In this document: positions 1 to 45,160 of the stretch, one piece after another | Layout: every line of letters begins with the position of its first letter | Numbering within the stretch: position 1 is the first letter of the stretch | NCBI GenBank assembly: GCA_023362775.1 | Contig: JALMGJ010000006.1 | Span: forward strand, 2,330,001-2,394,000 | From: Charina bottae | Taxonomy: Eukaryota > Chordata > Lepidosauria > Squamata > Charinaidae | Direction: 5' to 3' | DNA: 64,000 bases | Notes under the pieces: model-generated | Told to the model about the DNA's origin: nothing | The model's input: the letters and a program-made list of their open reading frames with translations, nothing else | Database searches by the model: none | Made by a program: the position numbers and the translations under genes

Positions 1-368
1 CCTGCTGGGTTCTAACACATCCCTGAACCAGACCAAATAACGCCGTTAGAAAAGAAGACAGCCACGGCCTCGATACTTATAAAGCTCTTTTTACCGAGTT
101 ACAACAGAGAAGACAACAAGGAGAACGTTCCGCAGAGTCTCTAGGGGCGGTTGGCTTGTGCTGGTTTGCAACGGGTCCCTTCTCGGTGGAAACGGAGAGC
201 GGGTCGAGGAAGGAGACCCAGGGGAGGCGGGGAACCAACTGTGAACGGACGGAGGGGGCTACACATGCAAGAACACGACTGCACACGACATGCGGGGCGA
301 GAATGGCAGACCCTGAACCCAGAATGGCAGACCCAGCGCCATCGTGTCCCACCTGCTACCGTCGATGT

Positions 369-625
369 CAGTGCTTTCCAAACTGCCACCGTTGGCAACA
401 CACCGGTGGTGGCGCGGGGGCACGCGCAGCAGCGGCGTGCACGGCGGTGGTGCGGGGGCACGCACAGCGGCGGCGGCCTCATGTTTTCCGCTAAAACCCG
501 GAAGCGCTGATGGCACACCGCTGCCGTCGCCACTGTGCACACCGCCGCGCACGCCCCCACCATGCACATCCACTTCCGGGTTTTGTCACACTAAAGTTTC
601 GCAACAGACAGTTTGGAAAGCTATG
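369..625. mobile_element. hAT-like MITE, diverged (cagagcttt family)
   Basis: The ends are cagtgctttccaaactg and cagtttggaaagctatg in inverted order. The 8-bp flanks gtcgatgt and gtctgtgt match at six positions. The inside is a GC-rich short repeat (ggtggtgcgggggcacgc). Confidence 0.5.
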
Positions 626-979
626 GTCTGTGTGGAAAATGGGTGTCCGCAGGTTACGGTTAAAACAGTGAGTGGTGGCCACGATGGTGCGACCGAGGTT
701 CCGCAGAGCTTCAACCGCACCGTGGTGGTCACCAACTTATCAGTTTTAACCATACCCTGAGGACACCCCTAGTTGAAAATAAGCCATGGCAGACTCCTGG
801 GACCACAGGGGGGCCGTTCCATCCAATCGTGCTGGGCTTAAGGATCAAATATCATTCGCGCACGCACAGAAACACACACCCAGGTGGAGCAGCCGCAGAA
901 GCCCAACAATACCGTGTGCAACGCAGCAGCACAGCCAGAGCACAGAAGAGGAGGAAGGAGGCAGGTGCGCGGACAAACT
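626..979. other. Unrecognised sequence
   Basis: It has no clear gene or repeat. Open frames here are short and overlap on both strands without coding signs. The stretch 1-368 before the first MITE is similar. Confidence 0.3.
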
Positions 980-987
980 GCCTAGAC

Positions 988-1210
988 CAGAGCTTTCCAA
1001 ACTGTGTGTCAGGACACATTACTGTGTCGGTTGCAGTGTCTGGATGTGTCGCGGATGCTGCTGCCTCCAGGATTCCGTGCAGGTCCTAGTGCCTGCCTTG
1101 TGCCCTGCTGTAAGAGTGTGTGTGTAATGATGCCTTGCTGTAAGAGTGTGTCGCGAAATGATGCATGTCTAAAACGTGTGTCACCAACATGAAAAGTTTG
1201 GAAAGCTCTG
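988..1210. mobile_element. hAT-like MITE with exact target duplication
   Basis: The inverted ends are CAGAGCTTTCCAAACT and AGTTTGGAAAGCTCTG (one-base drift inside). The exact 8-bp duplication gcctagac lies at 980-987 and 1211-1218. It is 223 bp and noncoding. Confidence 0.85.
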
Positions 1211-1218
1211 GCCTAGAC

Positions 1219-2002
1219 TGTGCCTATCCTGAGAAGGGGGAGCACGAGCAGGACCTCTGAGAAAGAGGAGGACAGGGAACGCAAAGGGAGGGGTGTTCTG
1301 CCTCGGCCCCTCTGGAGCGTCACAGTGTCAAGAGAGGCTCTGATATTGCTGGAGCCAACGGCCTCGTCCCACCCAGCACCCTGCTCTGACTTCCACGCTC
1401 GCGGCGCAGGATTCCCTGGAAACGCACCTGGTCTCAGCTGCGGGAGCCGGCCTCTTCCAAAGGGCAGAGCTGGGGATCGGCTGGTGCCCCGGCAGGCGAG
1501 GGGCTGCAAAGGGGGAGTCAGGGAAGTGGGGCGGCCAATGCCCTGACTCCTCCTTCCCAAGCCCCCCCAGCCATTCCCGGTGTCCCCCCCCCCCCGTTTG
1601 GAAAGAGGGCAGCTTCAGACCCACCCCCCAAAGCAGTGCCCAAGACTTGGTGTGGTGATTCAGAGAGGTCTTGTCCCACCATCCCAGGGCCAAGAGCTGG
1701 GAGCAGGTACAACTTGGAAGCCCCAGTTGCAAGACAGTCCTCCTGCTCTTTGGGGGGGGGGGAGGCACGGCACAGTGCAAGCTGGGGGGGGGGATTCAAA
1801 GAGGGCAAGGGAGGACGGGTGGCGAAGGGCCTGCCCTGGCTGAGGAGACGAGCTGGCCCTTCCCAGGAATCACAGGGCTGGATCCAGAGGCTCCTCTGAG
1901 TAGTTGGGTGGGGGTGGTTGTTGCTCAGTTTTCACCAGGTTGGGGTGGGGGACAGGGCCCGTGGCAAGCGTGGTCCTCTTCACAAGGAGGCTGGGAGGGT
2001 CC
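1219..2002 (-). other. CCDC136 3' UTR / downstream flank
   Basis: This follows the CCDC136 stop on the minus strand. It is G- and C-rich, with homopolymer runs near 1587 and 1753. No polyadenylation signal or further gene is visible. Confidence 0.4.
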
Positions 2003-34717
<32,715 letters not shown>

Positions 34718-35403
34718 GGTCGCTCCGGAGCAAGAAATTGCACGCGGGAGGGGGGGAGGAGGAGCCGGGCAAGCAGGAGGGCCCACCCCGGGGCGGGCAG
34801 GAGGCGCGCGCACGTACACACATACCGTAGACACACACGTGTACGCGCCGGCTGGGGAAGCGCCGCGGAACCGGGCGGGTCGCCGCCGGCACCCGCCGCC
34901 GCCCGGCTCGCCCGAGCAAGGCAGATGCACGGTGGGCGAGGGGCGCGGAAGGCGCCCGGGCCCCCCTTCGCACGCCGCCCGGCTGCCCCGCCCCGGTGCC
35001 CGCGCCCTCGGAGGCTGCCCGCCGGCGAAGCCCCCGCTTGGCTCACACACCACCCCGCTCCGGTGGAAGGGGCAGCCCGGCCGCGCTCTTCCCCGCCGGG
35101 CCCGCGCAGCCGCAGCATCGGGTTGACGCCCCCAACCGCCGCCGGCGCGCGCGTCCGCCTCCCCCCTGCGCCTCGGGGATCAGCTAACGCCCAGGGGCTG
35201 CGCCCGGGGAGGGTCAGCCTTGACCCGGCTTCGCTTTCTCGGGGATGGAGGTGCGAGAGCGCAGCTCCGTTGGTTACCTGGTGGTGGCCCATCCTCTTGC
35301 GCTCGCCCAGAGGGTGGGTGAATTCCACAATCGGCTTGAGCTGTTGTATGAAAGCAGACAGAGGAAAAACCACAGGAAGAGGGTTGAAATCCGGGACCTC
35401 CAA

Positions 35404-36329
35404 GTGCTGCTGTTCCCGACTAGCTGCATCCTCGGCCCTCCCTGGGGGGGGGGGCCCTCCGGCAGAGCCAACAGCTGATTTGAAGCCCCACTGAATTTCC
35501 CCGGGGAGACTCCCCCCCTCCAGCTCTCATTCTTGGAAGCTGCCTGGAAAACTTTTATACCCTCAAAAATCAATAAAAGCGATTAAGTCCATTCGGGCCT
35601 TTCCCTTCCCTGCCTTTGCTCACCTCACCTGGTGAAGAAATTATTTTCGATAGATTGGGGGGCCGAAATTTTGTCTTAAAAGGCCTTTTACAGTAGAAGC
35701 TGCACATACGCAACCATTAACACTTTTTTTCCCACCAATACAATGCACTTAAAAGTCAAAAATCTAAGGTGGGGGGCTTTGTTTAATTGGGTCGGTGGTC
35801 CCTGCCATTTCCAAATGTTTATTTCAAGGTCCACGGCTGCAGAAAGTTTGCAAAACGCTGACCTAACCGCTTGCAGAGTTTCCCCTTGACTTTGGGGTAT
35901 GTTTTTGTTCTTTGTAGCTCAGGATGTGGTCAAAACTCAGGCTAGGATCAAGGGGTTGTCTGAAGCCGGAAAATGCATTGATTCCGTAATTTCCAGGTCA
36001 AAGAGGTTGTGTGAACAGAAACTTACCTACGCATCACACTATTCCTGTTCAGGAATTATGCAAAGCACAGAGAGTCAGAGTAAGCCAGAGCAGGAGATAA
36101 GAGAAAATAAAAGGAAATGTAGCTAAGACTATGTTCACCACTCATTGTATCTCTCCATGCCTTTCTGTCCTGGCGAACCTTCTTTTCTTCCACCACCTCC
36201 TTTATGCATTTAATTAATTATAACATTTACAGACTGCTTTACTCAAAGAAGACTCAAAGTGAGGTATATAAAAGCAACTAATAAAAATATCAATGCAGTT
36301 TTAAAAAATCATTAAAAAGCATTACAGTA
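35404..36329. other. Intergenic sequence upstream of CCDC136
   Basis: Nothing recognised. Confidence 0.3.
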
Positions 36330-36479
36330 CAGTAGTTTCTCAAGCTTAGCCTTTTTAAGATGTGTGGACTTCAACTCCCAGAATTCCCCTGCCAGCAACT
36401 CCCAACTCCCATGGCTGGCTGGGGTATTCTGGGAGTTGAAGTCCACACATCTTAAAATGGCTAAGCTTGAGAAACACTG
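36330..36479. mobile_element. hAT-like palindromic MITE, long arms
   Basis: The ends are cagtagtttctcaagctt and aagcttgagaaacactg, with inner arms around catggctggctgggg. The flanks do not match. Confidence 0.75.
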
Positions 36480-36489
36480 CTGTAGAGGA

Positions 36490-36760
36490 AGCAAGGGGAG
36501 CAATCTTCAAATTCCTGAAGAATAAGGAGGGAATTTTCTTTCTATTATCTCAAGGGCGGGACTAAAAACTAGAAGGAAACAGGTTCCTAGCAGACCTCAT
36601 GAGGCCCTTCCTGGCTGCCTGAGTTATCAGCCGGTGGAACGGGCTGCCCCATGAAGTGCGGACTTCTCCTTCGCTGGAGCCTTCAGAACTCGGATGGTCA
36701 TCCATCAGAGATGCTGCAGTGGATTCTGCCCTTGGCCAGAGGTCCCTTGAAGGTCCCTTC
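36490..36760 (+). mobile_element. CR1-like 3' end fragment
   Basis: The words ggtggaacgggctgcccc and gatgctgcagtggattctgc match the end and 3' UTR of CR1-type elements (NRW-NSLP block followed by a GGATGG-CAT-type tail). It is old and short. Confidence 0.45.
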
Positions 36761-36875
36761 TGACACTGATACTTTGCCCTTGCCTTCTGCTGGGGTGCTG
36801 GTCCAACCTCCCAGTCTACACACAGCCTTGGGGTTTCCTACTCAAGAAGCCTTGGGGTTTCCTACTCCCATCACT

Positions 36876-37099
36876 TCCTGGCAAATAGAAGGGGAAGAAA
36901 TGGAAGCAGTGACAGATTTTATTTTCTTGGGCTCCAAGATCACCGCAGACGGTGACTGCAGCCATGAAATTAAAAGACGCTTGCTCCTTGGGAGGAAAGC
37001 TATGGCAAACCTAGACAGCATATTAAAAAGCAGAGACATCACCCTGCCGACAAAGGTCCGTATAGTTAAAGCGATGTTTTTTCCAGTAGTAATGTATGG
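36876..37099 (+). mobile_element. Short BovB-like fragment duplicated from the neighbouring element
   Basis: This repeats positions 37798-38030 of the next element almost base for base (SWQIEGEEMEAVTDFIFLGS and so on) and then breaks off at gtatggc directly into BovB 5' sequence. Confidence 0.8.
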
Positions 37100-38448
37100 C
37101 CAGCAAAGGAGATCGTTACCTTGTCGTGGTGCTGGAGCTTGAGCACCTCAATGAAACCATGAGCTAAACCGTGAAGGGACACCCAAGACGGGAAGGTCGT
37201 GGCAGAGAGGTCAGACTAAATACGATCCCTGGGGAAGGTAATGGCAGCCCACCTCAGTATTCTTGCCGTGAAAACTAAATGGATCAGTACAACCAGAGAT
37301 ATGTCGGTATACCGTCAGAAGATGGGACTCCCAGGTCGGAAGATGGTCAAAATGCTACTGGGGAGGAACAGAGGATACGTTCAACTAGCCCCAGATGTGA
37401 TGACGCAGCTAGCTCAAAGCCAAAAGGACGGCTAGCGTCCGACGGTGCTGGTGGTGAACGACGAATCCGATGTTCTAAAGATCAACACACCATAGGAACC
37501 TGGAATGTAAGATCTATGAGCCAGGGCAAATTGGATGTGGTTATTGGGGAGATGTCAAGATTAAATATTTAACTTATATGCAGAATACATCATGAGAAAT
37601 GCCGGGCTGGATGAATCACAAGCCGGAGTTAAGATTGCCGGGAGAAATATCAACAACCTCGGATATGCAGACGATACCACCCTAATGGCAGAAAGCGAAG
37701 AGGAACTAAAGAGCCTCTTGATGAGGGTGAAAGAGGAGAGTGCAAAAGCTGGCTTGAAACTCAACATTAAAAAAACCCAGATCATGGCATCTGGTCCCAT
37801 CACTTCCTGGCAAATAGAAGGGGAAGAAATGGAAGCAGTGACAGATTTTATTTTCTTGGGCTCCAAGATCACCGCAGACGGTGACTGCAGCCATGAAATT
37901 AAAAGACGCTTGCTCCTTGGGAGGAAAGCTATGGCAAACCTAGACAGCATATTAAAAAGCAGAGACATCACCTTGCCGACAAAGGTCCGTATAGTTAAAG
38001 CTATGGTTTTTCCAGTAGTAATGTATGGCTGTGAGAGTTGGACCATAAGAAAGGCTGAGCGCCGAAGAATTGACGCTTTCGAACTGTGGTGCTGGAGAAG
38101 ACTCTTGAGAGTCCCTTGGACTGCAAGGAGGTCAAACCAGTCAATCCTAAAGGAAATCAACCCTGACTGCTCATTGGAAGGACAGATGCTGAAGCTGAAG
38201 CTCAAATACTTTGGCCACCTAATGCGAAGAGAGGACTCACTGGAAAAGACCCTGATGCTGGGAAAGACGGAAGGCAAAAGGAGAAGGGGACGGCAGAGGA
38301 TGAGATGGTTAGATAGCATCACTGATGTAATGAACGTGAATTTGAGTAAACTCCGGGAGGCAGTGGTGGACAGGAAGGCCTGGCGTGCTGTGGTCCATGA
38401 GGTCACGAAGAGTCGGACACGACTAAACGACTGAGCAACAACAACAAC
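37100..38448 (+). mobile_element. Internally deleted BovB-like (RTE) element, 5' end joined to 3' end
   Basis: The 5' part (37100-37570) has the BovB leader and the first endonuclease residues (GTWNVRSMSQGKLDVVIGEM). At about 37572 it jumps to the late RT (YADDTTLMAE) and stays open for 280 codons to TKSRTRLND at 38434, with a (caa)n tail. The endonuclease core and most RT blocks are missing. Confidence 0.85.
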
Positions 38449-40134
38449 TCGAGAACTGTGCCGGTCCAACCCTGCACCGCCTTCCTTAGCAGCTAAGCTC
38501 TAATGTGGCTTGTCTTTCATCTCCGAGGGGTGCTGGCAGTTCTAGTGACCAGCTGCCCAGGAGCAACGCCTCCTGACGGGTGGAAAGAGGACCACTTCCC
38601 CATTGTCTTAGTCGAGCACCCCACCAAAGGGACAATGGTGCTGGCCAGAAGTCCCCCTTTCGCCCAGCTGTCGGGCGCACCCAAGCCCTTGCTTCCTCCA
38701 GCGCTGGGTGAGGCCCAAGAGTGGGGGAGCACATCTCAAGGCACATGGGCCCCGCATCCAAGCTTTGGCCTCTTTTTCATCCCAATTCCTGTTGCCCCCC
38801 CCCCCCCCCGCCACGGGGCCTTACTCTCCAGAGGCTGCTCCATCTGCTGCCTCACAGCTCCTGGGCCAGATCTTCCAGGGGCTCCCTTGACATCTCCATC
38901 CACCCTGCGGGCCACATGCTAACGGCCGCCCCCCTCCCAGGCACGTTGGTAGATGCTTTTGCAGCGACATCCGCCTCTCCTGAGATGCTGGGGCTCTAGG
39001 TTCCGTGTTGCCCTGGCGACGGACCACAGCATCCCTTGGCCAAGATCTCTCTGGTCCTACGCGAGCCGGCAACGGAACCAAAGCCAGCCCAGAAAAAGCA
39101 GAAGACGGCGAAGGAGAAAATTTGGTTGCGTTCTTCAATTTGCAACAATGGTTATTACGGTCCAGGACGGCCAGAGCGGAGGTGTGCGCCATGAGAGTGC
39201 TGGACTGGGACTGGGGACCCGGGTTCAAGTCCTCCCTTGGCCGTGGAAGCTTACTGGGTGACTTTGAGCTAGTCGCTCTGTTCAACCAACCCTGCAGGGT
39301 TGTTGTTGGGAAAACAGTGGGAGGAAGGAGTGCTCTGTACACTGCCTTGGGGCCCTGGAGGAAAGGCAGGGTAGAAACCAAACAAATAAATAAACCGCCA
39401 GTGTAGAAAACAAAGAGGATTTAGCCTGTGATTCCTGGGAACGCTCAGCGTCAAACGGTCAGCTTTAAATTTTGTTCCTCCAGGTCTGCTTTCTCCTAAT
39501 TAAAATGTGGGTTTTTTGCTTGTGCTCTGTTTGACTTATAAAAGCATTTACATCTTCCCTTTCAGCTCAACTTTTTCAGCCCATTAGATAATATAGGGCT
39601 GCATCCAACCAAGATAGTTAAAGACCCAGAACCTGTGTGTCTTCAGGATGCTAAGCCTGCTTGGTGTTAACCTGGCTTCGGTTTTTATGGGGGGGGGGGG
39701 GATAGCCTGACTCGTGCCAAACCAGGAAATGGCATCGTGACCAGGTGAAGCGTGTTGTGTGAATGCAGTTTGGGGACTCGGTTAAGAGACCCCGCAGACC
39801 CCTTTCGGTCAACGTGGCCTAAAAGTTGACTTGAAGTTTTGCGTGATCTGTGAGGTTGCTCATAGCTTTGCCTCTTGAGAAGAAAGGGAGTTAGAGCCGT
39901 CAGCCGTTGCTCTGATGTACCTAACCTGCTTTCTCAGTTCACACTATAAATCACTGTAAAGGGACTCAACAGGCTGGATTCCTACAACAGGCAAAGCCAC
40001 AAAAACTCCTCTAACCCATGTCAAAACTAGCCGTGTTGTGTGAATGCAGCCGCTACATTTTAATCATCCTAGTTTAGCATGTTGTGTGAATGTAGTCAGA
40101 CAGTATGTGCTGGAATTGGGGGCAGCTCTCTATT
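38449..40134. other. Intergenic sequence
   Basis: Apart from the SINE at 39165-39405, nothing recognised. Confidence 0.3.
39165..39405 (+). mobile_element. tRNA-derived SINE of a second family
   Basis: The head resembles a tRNA (ggacccgggttcaagtcc, B box), followed by ctgggtgactttgagctagtc and ccctgcagggttgttg, ending aaacaaataaataaac. The same family is seen at 45005 and 45515. Confidence 0.7.
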
Positions 40135-40142
40135 ATCTAATG

Positions 40143-40276
40143 CAGGGTTTCTCAACCTGGGCCACTTTAAGACGTGTGGACTTCAACTCCCAGAATTCCC
40201 CAACCAGCCGGCTGGCTGGGGAATTCTGGGAGTTAAAGTCCACACATCTTAAAGTGGCCCAGGTTGAGAAACCCTG
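40143..40276. mobile_element. hAT-like palindromic MITE with exact target duplication
   Basis: The ends are cagggtttctcaacctgg and its reverse, with an exact 8-bp duplication atctaatg at 40135-40142 and 40277-40284. The arms are nearly perfect. Confidence 0.9.
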
Positions 40277-40869
40277 ATCTAATGGGCTGAAAAATTTGAG
40301 CTGAAAGGGAAGAGTTCAAGAACTCCTATGAGCTCCTGCAGATTGAGGATGAGAATAGCGATGCTTTTATCGTGTATGAATCCGATATCACAGAATCCAT
40401 GCGAGTGGTAGTCCCGCCGTGTGAAGGGTGCCAGTAGAGCAGCAGTACTGCAAAACCATAGGGCATATCAATTTATTCGGCGTATCAATGTATTCTTCCA
40501 TGCAAAACATTCTGCTTGTAAACAGAGCCACACACACTCTAACACACTTAGCTGGGTCAGGGAAGGGGTTAAAAACTGTGGGAACACCAAGACGGTATCA
40601 GTTGATCCAGTCAACTAGCCAACCGAGAGTTAAATTTAGCCTTAAGCAGACACAATCATGGACAAGTTTAAATTAAGCTCACCCCCTCAGTCATAACCGA
40701 ATTTCCCTGGGTCCAATCCTTAAGTGCAGAAGAAGGGTGCCCTCTGGTGGCGTCACGTGATGGGGCATGCATTGCTGAGAACACGTGGAGGGACACCTGG
40801 ACTCACACATGATATCCTGCTGAGCGCATTGCCTGTGGATGTGACTGGTGCCCTTCTCTCTCTCTAGCT

Positions 40870-40994
40870 CGGTGTTTCTCGACCTTGGCAACTTTTGTGT
40901 GGCCTTCAACTCCCAGAATTCCCCAGCTAGCACGCCAGGAATTCTGGGAGATGAAGTCCATCCATCTTAAAGTTGCTGAGGTTGAAGAACACTG
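40870..40994. mobile_element. hAT-like palindromic MITE, diverged
   Basis: The ends cggtgtttctcgacc and ggttgaagaacactg remain; the flanks ctctagct and ctctagaa match at six of eight positions. Confidence 0.75.
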
Positions 40995-41478
40995 CTCTAG
41001 AACCACAAGATAACTTTTGAAGGGGCTCTGGCAGAAGCCAACCTGATTCACTGGAGTGTAAGGCGGAGGAAGAGGAAGACCAGCACAATCAGACTTGTGA
41101 GATTCTGTTCTTATAGCCCATCTCAATAAAAGTTGTTTTAGCCTTCCTGTGGAGCCGGTTCTTGGGCTGGTCTGCCTACTCGGTAGACAGTATGTGAGTG
41201 TGCACATTCCTGAAAGTGGGCATTTAACCTAAGCAATGAACAGTGACATGTTATCAAGTACTTCCTGAAAAATACAGGGCTACAGGAACTCTCAAACTGG
41301 AAACTTTTGACACAGTTAATGTGACTGGGTGCCACCAGACCACCGTCAAAATGACCCAATCAGATTAGTGGCCGACTGGCTTAAGCACGTGGTAGGAACA
41401 TGGCCCCATGGAGTTATGACCTGTCCCACACCATGAGGATTAATATAACCTTGATCACTTATCCCCATTTTCTGGGGG

Positions 41479-42240
41479 TTTTTTTTTACATATAAATTTT
41501 ATTACAATTTTAAAATACATAGTTAAAAGTTAGAAACAGAAAAAGAAATAGAAATACAAAATAAAGAAAAAGTAAAGAAAAAGTGTAGTAAAGTAAAAGA
41601 AAGAAAAAGATATGAAAAATAGGTAACTTCCAATCTATCTCTGGTCATGTAAATAAAAGAATCTGCCTTAAATGTTAGTTTTTCATGCAATAGATAGAAA
41701 TAATTCTTTGTCTAATATACCCTATTACATTTAATCTAATCTTCAAAACCCCACGTAAGCTTCGCCCCTCCTACATTTCGCAAATAATCCATCAATGGTT
41801 TCCACTCTTTGAGATATCGACAACTTGAGTTTTCTTTCAATAAACAAGTCAGTTTATCATTTTCTGCCACGTCCATCAATTTTAACATCCACTCTTGTAT
41901 CGTTGGTAAAGTCTGAGTTTTCCAAAATTGTGCATAAAGAAGTCTTGCTGCTGTAATCATATATTGTATAATTCTGACAAAATGTTTTTCTATTTGTAAA
42001 TCCAATATTCCCAACATAAATAATTCTGGCTTAAACGGAATCTGTATTTGTAGTATACTCTGCATCAACTTATGTATTTGGGTCCAAAATTTCTTTGCAA
42101 TCTTACATGTCCAACACATGTGGTAAAACGACCCCTCTTGTTTATTACATTTCCAGCAAACATTAGAAACAGTCCCATATGTTTTAGCGAGTTTTTGGAC
42201 CAGCTCCATCTGTTGTGCTAACCCAGCCTGCGTTTCCACT
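41479..42240 (-). mobile_element. L1-type LINE ORF2 3' fragment
   Basis: The minus-strand frame (41736-42239) has CWKCNKQEGSFYHMCWTCKI, then FWTQIHKLMQSILQIQIPFK, the Cys-rich C-terminal region of L1 ORF2. It ends in AATAAAA-like words and a T-run on the plus strand at about 41479-41488 (the A tail). Confidence 0.85.
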
Positions 42241-42639
42241 ATTCATCGATCTTGTAGCATGGTTGGCCAAGGGTGTGCAGAAAGTCCAGAATGCAAGAAA
42301 AGATTCCGCTTCAGCCATAAAGGGCCAGAGCAGGAAGATTTGAGTCGGTGGCCACCACACCTCCTCCCTATGGGATTACCCAAACCGAAGGGGGGGGGGT
42401 TGAGAGAGAGGAGGTGGAAGGGAGTTTGGGGTAATCAGTTTGCCCTTAATCCCCCTCTCAGCCCTGGGTCAGGGGCTGGTCCGATCGCTTCCCCGTAAGC
42501 TGCTTTCCTCTGCTCATGCCCCCACCACCTCTTCCTCTGGTGCCAGGCGTGAGTGGACATTGGCAGTGCCAGCAATAACCTAGAAGGGAAAGAAGCCGCG
42601 GGACCCTTCACGATACAACTTCCAGGCAGAGACCCTTAC

Positions 42640-43356
42640 ATAAGAATGGAAGACTAGCATTGCTGGATCAGGCCATGGCCCATCTTAGTCCAGCATTTGG
42701 TTTTCCACAGTGGCCCACTAGAGGTCTCTGAAGAGGTCTCAAGGGGGAGATGGAGAGATTCTGTATTCTTGTTGTTGTTCCCCTGAAGCTGGGAGGTGGA
42801 GACAGGCTAACTCTGATTCAGAGGTAACATGGAGTCTTCATGACTTTCTCAAGTCCCCTTTGAAAGCCCTGAAGATGGCTTTAGTTAGGGCCATCAGCAC
42901 CTCTGGTGGGCATGAATTCCACAGATCATAAGAGCAGCCCTGCTGGATCAGGCCAAGGCCCCTCTTAGTCCAGTACTCAGCTTCTCCCAGAGTCCTCTGG
43001 GGTCCTCTCCTAGTGTTGTTCTCCTACAAGGGGGACTTTGAGGGAGGCTTCCCCACCCAGAGGTAACATGGAGTCTTCAAGGCTAATAGCCTTTGATGGA
43101 TGGGTCCTCCATAATTGATCCACCTCCTTTTACAGCTATCCAAGTTAGGGGGCATTGCTACATCTTGCGGTGGGCAATTCAACGGAACAGCTGGGCCTGG
43201 CTGATGTTCATCCTAGTCCAACCTTTGGTTTCTCTGGTGGCCAACCAGAAGCGTCTGGAGGGCTTCCAAGCAAGAGATGGAGACGTTCTCTTCTTCCCCC
43301 ATACTTGCCCTGCACTTGGGTCTGGAGGAAAGCGGCACGCATCCTGAAAACGACCT

Positions 43357-43420
<64 letters not shown>

Positions 43421-43560
43421 TTTGAATTTCGTCACCGCCCATCTCCCTCAAAAGTGACCTTGGATCCTCAAGCCTGGTTGTCCTTGATAGCGGTGTCCTC
43501 TGCGAATTTCTCCAGTCCCTTTGAAAGTCATCCAAAGCAGTGACCATCACTATGTCTCAT
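42640..43560 (-). mobile_element. CR1-like 3' fragments, three overlapping pieces
   Basis: The word ctggatcaggcc with tagtccag recurs near 42665 and 42955, and a diverged third piece is near 43190. cagaggtaacatggagtctt occurs at about 42821 and 43060. These are antisense views of a CR1/L3-type end. A (TTTC)n tract interrupts the third piece. Confidence 0.6.
43357..43422. repeat. (TTTC)n microsatellite
   Basis: About sixteen units. Long Lys/Glu/Arg or Phe/Ser/Leu frames here are only repeat translations. Confidence 0.95.
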
Positions 43561-44549
43561 GATTATTTATTTCCTTATGGCATTTGCATCTAGCACAACC
43601 AAAAAGACTTCTGGCCATTTACAGTGCTACCATTCAAAATGACAATAGAGCAAAACATCCACAACCCAATGAAATCCACCAAAATGCCAGCAGAACCACT
43701 CCAATCACCTACAGAATCCAAAAAACCAATGGCTTCCCTTCACATCCCAAAGGCTCAGCCAGGGGGCTGACTGAATTTCCATCCAAGTCCACTGTTCCCG
43801 GTAACTTAAATGGGCAGTCACAGGTCTTTGTGGTTTGCAGGGGCAGAAGTAGCTCATCACTGCCCTCTTCTGGCATTTTTTCCAACTTCCTTGGGATTTC
43901 CTGGTGGTGTCCTATCCAAATACAAAGCAGCTCCAATCCTGCTTAGCTTTCTATCATTGGCCATCTGGGGTGACACGCGTATAAACACAGTTCAACTGAT
44001 TATCAGACTGGCAACCCGGTGAAGCTGCTCCTCCCAAGATCGATCTGAGATAGAAGTCCCAGGGCCACTTCAGTAGTCCCAGAGTTGGCTGGGGACGATG
44101 AGAGCTGTAGTCAGACACCTCCGTAGGCAAGGGATTGGGGAAGGGTCCTGCAGGAGGGAGCCCCACGGGCCTTCCTCTTCCTCCAGAATCACAGAGAGGG
44201 GCCCTTCCAGGAAACTTGGAAAGTGAGTTAATTCAGGAACCAAAACATGTCTGATGCAGCCGCTGGAACTGTCCGCCACTAGCTCTGTTCTCTCCTGACA
44301 CATCCAGGGGCGGCTTAAATCCCAGGGGCTGCGTTCATTTTGGGAGGGGAGAAGCAAAAATCCAACCGCTGAATGGGTTTGGGGAGAATTCAGACGTCAC
44401 CCAGCCCTTTCTCCACCAAAGCTACAAACTTAAGGGTTGAAACATTTCCTGCAAGGAAACAAAGCCTTCTAGCCTTGGGAACCAACTTCCACTTTGGGGA
44501 AGTCACCATGAGCCCCCCTGGCAACCCTCCGAAGGAAAAAGGCATCACA
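43561..44549. other. Intergenic sequence
   Basis: A possible CR1-like remnant continues to about 43640; the rest is unrecognised. Confidence 0.3.
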
Positions 44550-44621
44550 GGGCTTGTCCGGGATTTGAACCCGGGACCTCTCGCACCCTAAATGAGAATC
44601 ATACCCCTAGACCAACGAGCC
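44550..44621 (-). tRNA. tRNA-Pro(AGG)-like, degenerate
   Basis: A 72-nt copy of tRNA-Pro on the minus strand. The T arm (ggtcccgggttcaaatccc) and D arm are intact and the anticodon reads AGG. Changes break one acceptor pair (C:A) and one anticodon-stem pair. A T5 run follows at 44536-44540. It is probably a pseudogene. Confidence 0.75.
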
Positions 44622-45004
44622 AGCTGCTGAGGTAGCTTTCCAGATGTTCTTTTCTTGTCAAGAAGCATCCCTGCCACATTTGGAAAAGTGGAAGGTCTCA
44701 GGTTACTCGCCTCCTGCGTGCCCATACTGCAACACAGGCAGCTGCCAAGAGCATGGGCTTGGCCCGGCTTCCAACACGGTGATCCGGGTCAGCTGTAAGC
44801 AAATCCAGTGCCCGTTTTGTTGCCCTGCGGAGCAAAACTCCCCCTGGCAGGGGATGTTCTGCTAACGAACAAGATCCTGGTTGTTGGGTGGACACAGCAA
44901 CAGGTCAGCAACGAACCCAGAATCTGGACCACATGCTACATCTGGTTATTTTTTAAAATTTTTATTATCTTTTGTAGCTTAACCCGTAGTGCGCGTGAAG
45001 GCAA

Positions 45005-45160
45005 GACCCAACGTGTGGTGGGGATTAAGGCCTTGGACTGGCACCGGGACACCCAGGTTCAAGTCCCCCTTTGCAAGGGAAACTCACCGAGTCACCCTCT
45101 CTCACCCAGCCTCCCCCACAGGGCTGCTGCGGTGAGAATAACGTTTAGGGAGAGAGGGCT
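45005..45160 (+). mobile_element. tRNA-derived SINE of the second family, fragment
   Basis: It has ttaaggccttggactggcac and a B box (ggttcaagtcc), followed by caccgagtcaccctctc and acagggctgctgcggtg. It is degenerate. Confidence 0.6.

Noticed and set aside
35279..35403. MEVPDF... as the CCDC136 coding start
   Set aside because: Its donor leaves phase 0 in that frame, while exon 2 needs phase 1. It may be a noncoding first exon instead.
37561..38469. Minus-strand frame of 302 codons
   Set aside because: It is the antisense shadow of the BovB ORF; the plus strand carries the RT motifs and the tail.
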